Source of the DNA: Bacillota bacterium
GTDB lineage: Bacteria > Bacillota > Clostridia > Christensenellales > Aristaeellaceae
Direction of reading: 5' to 3'
Assembly (NCBI GenBank): GCA_023443705.1
Contig: JAEZTD010000020.1
Coordinates: 1 to 13,525 of the forward strand
DNA: 13,525 nt
Shown piece after piece: positions 11,036 through 13,525 of this stretch; within the stretch, counting starts at the first letter, position 1; each line of letters opens with the position of its first letter. The notes below the pieces were generated by a model. The model was not told where the DNA came from. It searched no databases and worked only from the letters and a program-made list of their open reading frames with translations. Made by a program: the position numbers and the translations under genes.

Positions 11036-12475
11036 TCAGTAACCCTGTCCCGCCTTGTTTTTTAGCATCGACTGCTTGAGCATCCAAAGCCCGTCCGACA
11101 AGTCTACCTTGTAGATGTGGGGGTTGAGGTTTCGCTTGTACTGATCCCAGAAGGTATCCATCTCCTGGAAATGGTAGGCCTGAATGTCCTTGAGGGCGGG
11201 CGATTGGTACACCTGCTTGCCACCCTTGAAAATTGGCACCTGTAGCGACCGGATCGAGTAGTCGGTAAGTGTCATCGTCTTCCAGGTATCCACCGGGTGG
11301 AAGATGGTGAGGGGCTCCGCCTCGTTAAAGACCTCGCTTTCCAGCGCGATCAGGTCGGCGAGGGCTTTGTGGGTATTCTTGTCATACAGACGCAACAGCT
11401 TTTTGACGCCGGGGTTCGTCACCTTGGCGGGATTTTCGCTGATCTTGATCTTGGGGACCATGACACCGTTTTCCATGCGTGCGCTCAGCTTGTACACGCC
11501 GCCAAGCGCCGGGCAGTCCATGCTGGTGATGAGCTTGGTGCCCACGCCCCAAATGTCGATCTTCGCACCCTGCAAGAGAAGGTCCCGGATTAGCGTCTCG
11601 TCCAGATCGCCGGATGCGCATATCTTCGCTTTGGGGAAGCCCGCATCGTCCATCATCTTCCGGGCTTCGCGGGTGAGGTAGGCGAGGTCGCCGGAGTCCA
11701 GCCGTATACCGGCGGGCTCATGGCCCTCGGCGCGCAGCTCGCGGAACACCTTGATGGCGTTGGGTACGCCGCTTTTGAGGGTGTCGTAGGTGTCCACCAG
11801 GAGCAGGCACGCGTCCGGAAAGCACCTCGCGTAGGCTTGGAAGGCCTCAAGTTCGGTGGGGAAGCTCATCACCCAGCTGTGGGCGTGGGTGCCACGAATC
11901 GGGATGCCAAACATCTGGCCGGCCAGCACGTTGCTGGTGGCGTCCGCGCCGCCGATGACCGATGCCCGCGCGCCGTAGAGCCCCGCGTCCGGTCCCTGGG
12001 CGCGGAGAAGGCCGAACTCCAGAATGCTGCCGCCCTGGGCGGCCTGCACGACGCGGCTGGTCTTCGTGGCGATCAGCGTCTGATGGTTGATGATGTTGAG
12101 CAGCGCCGTTTCGATCAGCTGAGCCTCAAAGATCGGTGCGGTCACACGCACCAGCGGTTCGCCGGGAAATACGATTGTGCCCTCCGGCACCGCGTCGATG
12201 TCGCCGGTGAAGTGAAAGGCCTGAAGCGCCTCCAGAAAACCCTCGTCAAAGAGGTTGAGAGCGCGTAAATAGGCGACGGCCTCGTCGTCAAAGCGGAGAT
12301 TGTTTACATAATCGATGAGCTGTTCGACGCCCGCCATGATGGCATAATTCATGCTCTCGCAGGGTTTTCTGTAGAACATGTCGAACACGGCGACATCGTT
12401 TTTCATGCCGCTTTTCCAGTAGCCGTACATCATGGTCAGTTGGTAGAGGTCGGTAAGCATGGTAAGGTTGCGCAT
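11036..12475 (-). CDS. pncB: Nicotinate phosphoribosyltransferase (NAD salvage)
   Basis: This is a 479-residue cytosolic enzyme. It joins nicotinate to PRPP, with ATP hydrolysis, to give nicotinate mononucleotide in the Preiss-Handler salvage route. Seen: the N-terminal LTDLYQLTMMYGYWKSGM signature, FDMFYRKPC, HQTLIATKTSRVVQAA, EFGLLRAQGPDAGLYGARAS, the active-site GTHAHSWVMSF (197-203; the phosphorylated His of the family lies here), VDTYDTLKSG (227-236), IRLDSGDLAYL, and IDIWGVGTKLITS near the PRPP site. Length fits the Firmicutes-type enzyme, which is longer than the proteobacterial one. ATG at 12475 lies 3 bases after the lgt stop, and its AAGGAGG (12492-12486) sits inside the end of lgt. 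The two genes are therefore an operon and probably translationally coupled. The metabolic link between them is not obvious. Confidence 0.96.
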   Translation of the reverse strand: MRNLTMLTDLYQLTMMYGYWKSGMKNDVAVFDMFYRKPCESMNYAIMAGVEQLIDYVNNLRFDDEAVAYLRALNLFDEGFLEALQAFHFTGDIDAVPEGTIVFPGEPLVRVTAPIFEAQLIETALLNIINHQTLIATKTSRVVQAAQGGSILEFGLLRAQGPDAGLYGARASVIGGADATSNVLAGQMFGIPIRGTHAHSWVMSFPTELEAFQAYARCFPDACLLLVDTYDTLKSGVPNAIKVFRELRAEGHEPAGIRLDSGDLAYLTREARKMMDDAGFPKAKICASGDLDETLIRDLLLQGAKIDIWGVGTKLITSMDCPALGGVYKLSARMENGVMVPKIKISENPAKVTNPGVKKLLRLYDKNTHKALADLIALESEVFNEAEPLTIFHPVDTWKTMTLTDYSIRSLQVPIFKGGKQVYQSPALKDIQAYHFQEMDTFWDQYKRNLNPHIYKVDLSDGLWMLKQSMLKNKAGQGY

Positions 12476-12478
12476 GGG

Positions 12479-13261
12479 TCAATCCTCCTTCATCCGTTTC
12501 GCGCCCCTTCGGATGAACAAGAGGAGGAGCGCACAAACCACAAAAAGCGCAAGACTCAGCGCCTGGGATACCCGCACCGCGCCCCAGTAGAGGCTGTCGG
12601 TGCGCAGGCCTTCGACGATCATCCGCTCAAAAGTGTAGAGCGTTACGTACCACAAAAAGCCTTCGCCCGGGCGGCGGAAGAAATTTTTCTTTTCCGCGAT
12701 CAGGAGAAACGCGACGATCAGAAAACACCAGGTGGATTCATAGAAAAACGTGGCCGCGAACCAACCGGCCTGATCCTCGATCCAGACCGCGGCGGGAAAG
12801 AACTGAAAGGACAGGTTTGTGATCGGAATGCCGTAGGCTTCCTGGTTAAAAAAATTGCCCCAGCGACCGATCGCCTGTCCGGCGGCGATGGCTGGCGCGG
12901 CCAAGTCGCAGAGCGTCTGAAACCGTATTTTCTTGACCCTCGCATAGATAATCCCGGTCAGAAATCCCCCGATCAAGCTGCCGTAGATGGCCATGCCACC
13001 GCCTCGGAGGTTGACGACAGACCAGAGATCGTCTTTGAAATGGTCCCAGGTGAACGCCACATAATAGAGTCGCCCGAAGACAATTGCCGCCGGGACGACC
13101 CAAAGTGCCAGATTGACCGAGGTATCCCGCGGCAGGCCGTAGCGCTTCTCGCGCAGCGTCGTAAGAAGTAGGCCGGCCAGTACCCCAAGCATGATCATTA
13201 GCCCATACCAGTAAACCGGTATACCAAAAAGCAGAAAGGCCATCCGGCCAACATGCGGCAT
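12479..13261 (-). CDS. lgt: Prolipoprotein diacylglyceryl transferase
   Basis: This is a 260-residue integral membrane enzyme. It transfers diacylglycerol from phosphatidylglycerol to the lipobox cysteine of prolipoproteins, the first step of lipoprotein maturation. Seen: about seven hydrophobic segments, IPVYWYGLMIMLGVLAG near the start, RGGGMAIYGSLIGGF (86-100), and the family signature GRWGNFFNQEAYG (132-144) containing the essential Arg and Asn, plus FFYEST and LYTFERMIVEGLRTDS. The start is set by the sequence. GGAGGG lies 6 bases before ATG 13261, while the in-frame ATG at 13285 falls about three bases upstream of the transcription start predicted from the promoter at 13289-13318. It is followed immediately by pncB. 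A likely substrate in this window is the lipobox protein at 640-1470. Confidence 0.95.
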   Translation of the reverse strand: MPHVGRMAFLLFGIPVYWYGLMIMLGVLAGLLLTTLREKRYGLPRDTSVNLALWVVPAAIVFGRLYYVAFTWDHFKDDLWSVVNLRGGGMAIYGSLIGGFLTGIIYARVKKIRFQTLCDLAAPAIAAGQAIGRWGNFFNQEAYGIPITNLSFQFFPAAVWIEDQAGWFAATFFYESTWCFLIVAFLLIAEKKNFFRRPGEGFLWYVTLYTFERMIVEGLRTDSLYWGAVRVSQALSLALFVVCALLLLFIRRGAKRMKED

Positions 13262-13288
13262 GCTGATCCCTCCAGGCAATTTCATCTA

Positions 13289-13318
13289 ATTATAATCATT
13301 TTGCCCGGAGCCTGTCAA
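13289..13318 (-). promoter_or_regulatory. Near-perfect sigma-A promoter of lgt-pncB
   Basis: On the minus strand, TTGACA (13318-13313, 6/6) and TATAAT (13294-13289, 6/6) are separated by 18 bp, with a predicted transcription start near 13282. The leader is about 20 bases and begins downstream of the first in-frame ATG of lgt. Confidence 0.88.
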
Positions 13319-13327
13319 CAGAAACAG

Positions 13328-13356
13328 TTGCATCAAAAAAGAAAATTCGGTATAAT
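13328..13356 (+). promoter_or_regulatory. Probable sigma-A promoter for the gene at the right edge
   Basis: TATAAT at 13351-13356 (6/6) has TTGCAT (13328-13333, 3/6) 17 bp upstream. Its predicted start near 13363 leaves a leader of about 55 bases. That leader contains the hairpin TCAGGC (13378-13383) with GCCTGA (13392-13397) and a U-rich loop. It diverges from the lgt promoter. Confidence 0.5.
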
Positions 13357-13417
13357 GAATGATTGTTAAGAACCCAGTCAGGCTCTTTTTTGCCTGATAT
13401 ATGGAAAGGGCTTTCGG

Positions 13418-13525
13418 ATGCGCAGAATACGGGTGACCGGACGGTTTTACGTGTTCCTGGTTCTGATTGGAATCGGGGTCTATTTCGTCATCCGCGAACT
13501 GGCGCCGCTGGGCACCTCGGAGGCC
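13418..13525 (+). CDS. Membrane-anchored protein of unknown function, 5' part only
   Basis: Only the first 36 residues are in the window; the frame is open to the right edge. Seen: a basic N-terminus (MRRIRVTGR), one hydrophobic segment at about residues 10-26 (FYVFLVLIGIGVYFVI), then RELAPLGTSEA. This is the shape of a signal anchor with the following domain outside the membrane, as in many cell-wall or sporulation enzymes. The part seen is not enough to name a family. The ATG at 13418 is preceded by GGAAAGGG at 13403-13410 and by a candidate promoter at 13328-13356. Confidence 0.6.
   Translation, partial: MRRIRVTGRFYVFLVLIGIGVYFVIRELAPLGTSEA

Noticed and set aside
1..13525. CRISPR array, tRNA, insertion sequence, phage or defence genes
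   Set aside because: No spaced direct repeats, tRNA cloverleaf, transposase or integrase motifs were seen on either strand. The gene content is ordinary chromosomal.

Overview
The window looks like chromosomal housekeeping DNA from a G+C-rich member of the Clostridia (Firmicutes). Supporting signs are the tig-clpP-clpX-lonB order, CotF-type spore coat genes, a DUF1540 protein, strong AGGAGG-type ribosome binding sites, and sigma-A promoters of the TTGACA/TATAAT kind. The coat genes and LonB suggest an endospore former. I cannot name a genus; a Christensenellales-like lineage is only a guess. I see no mobile elements, tRNA, rRNA or CRISPR.

Layout from left to right. Positions 1-1470 (+) hold the 3' part of a GalE-type epimerase, overlapping by 4 bases a secreted lipoprotein with a ComEC-like metallo-beta-lactamase fold. 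Positions 1571-1918 (+) encode a small DUF4870/Tic20-like membrane protein. It converges on a MetH-type homocysteine S-methyltransferase (2117-3319, -), and the two genes' terminators lie in crossed order in the 200 bp between them. The methyltransferase and trigger factor (tig) are divergently transcribed from facing promoters. Positions 3478-8527 (+) hold the proteostasis cluster: trigger factor, ClpP, ClpX and membrane-anchored LonB. A perfect 14-bp hairpin then separates lonB from an oppositely oriented ProB-like amino acid kinase (8608-9429, -).

Positions 9539-9712 (+) carry a 57-residue cysteine-rich DUF1540 gene whose stop codon directly abuts the stop codon of recX (9713-10327, -). 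Two small helical coat-type genes follow (10407-10920, +) and end in a strong terminator. PncB (nicotinate phosphoribosyltransferase) and Lgt (prolipoprotein diacylglyceryl transferase) form an lgt-pncB operon on the minus strand, driven by a near-perfect sigma-A promoter. A divergent + strand membrane-anchored protein starts at 13418 and runs off the window.

Functionally, trigger factor, ClpXP and LonB cover folding and degradation of cytosolic proteins. Lgt would lipidate exported proteins such as the lipobox-bearing hydrolase at 640-1470. RecX points to recombination control, PncB to NAD salvage and the methyltransferase to methionine synthesis. I found no convincing new multi-gene system. 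The most interesting signals are regulatory: a hairpin that buries the lonB ribosome binding site and start codon and has a sigma-G-like -10 motif in its loop; crossed terminators that imply overlapping 3' transcripts; and an inverted repeat around the clpP -10 box. Two proteins also merit attention: a methyltransferase with only the remnant of a pterin-binding domain, and an amino acid kinase of unknown substrate.
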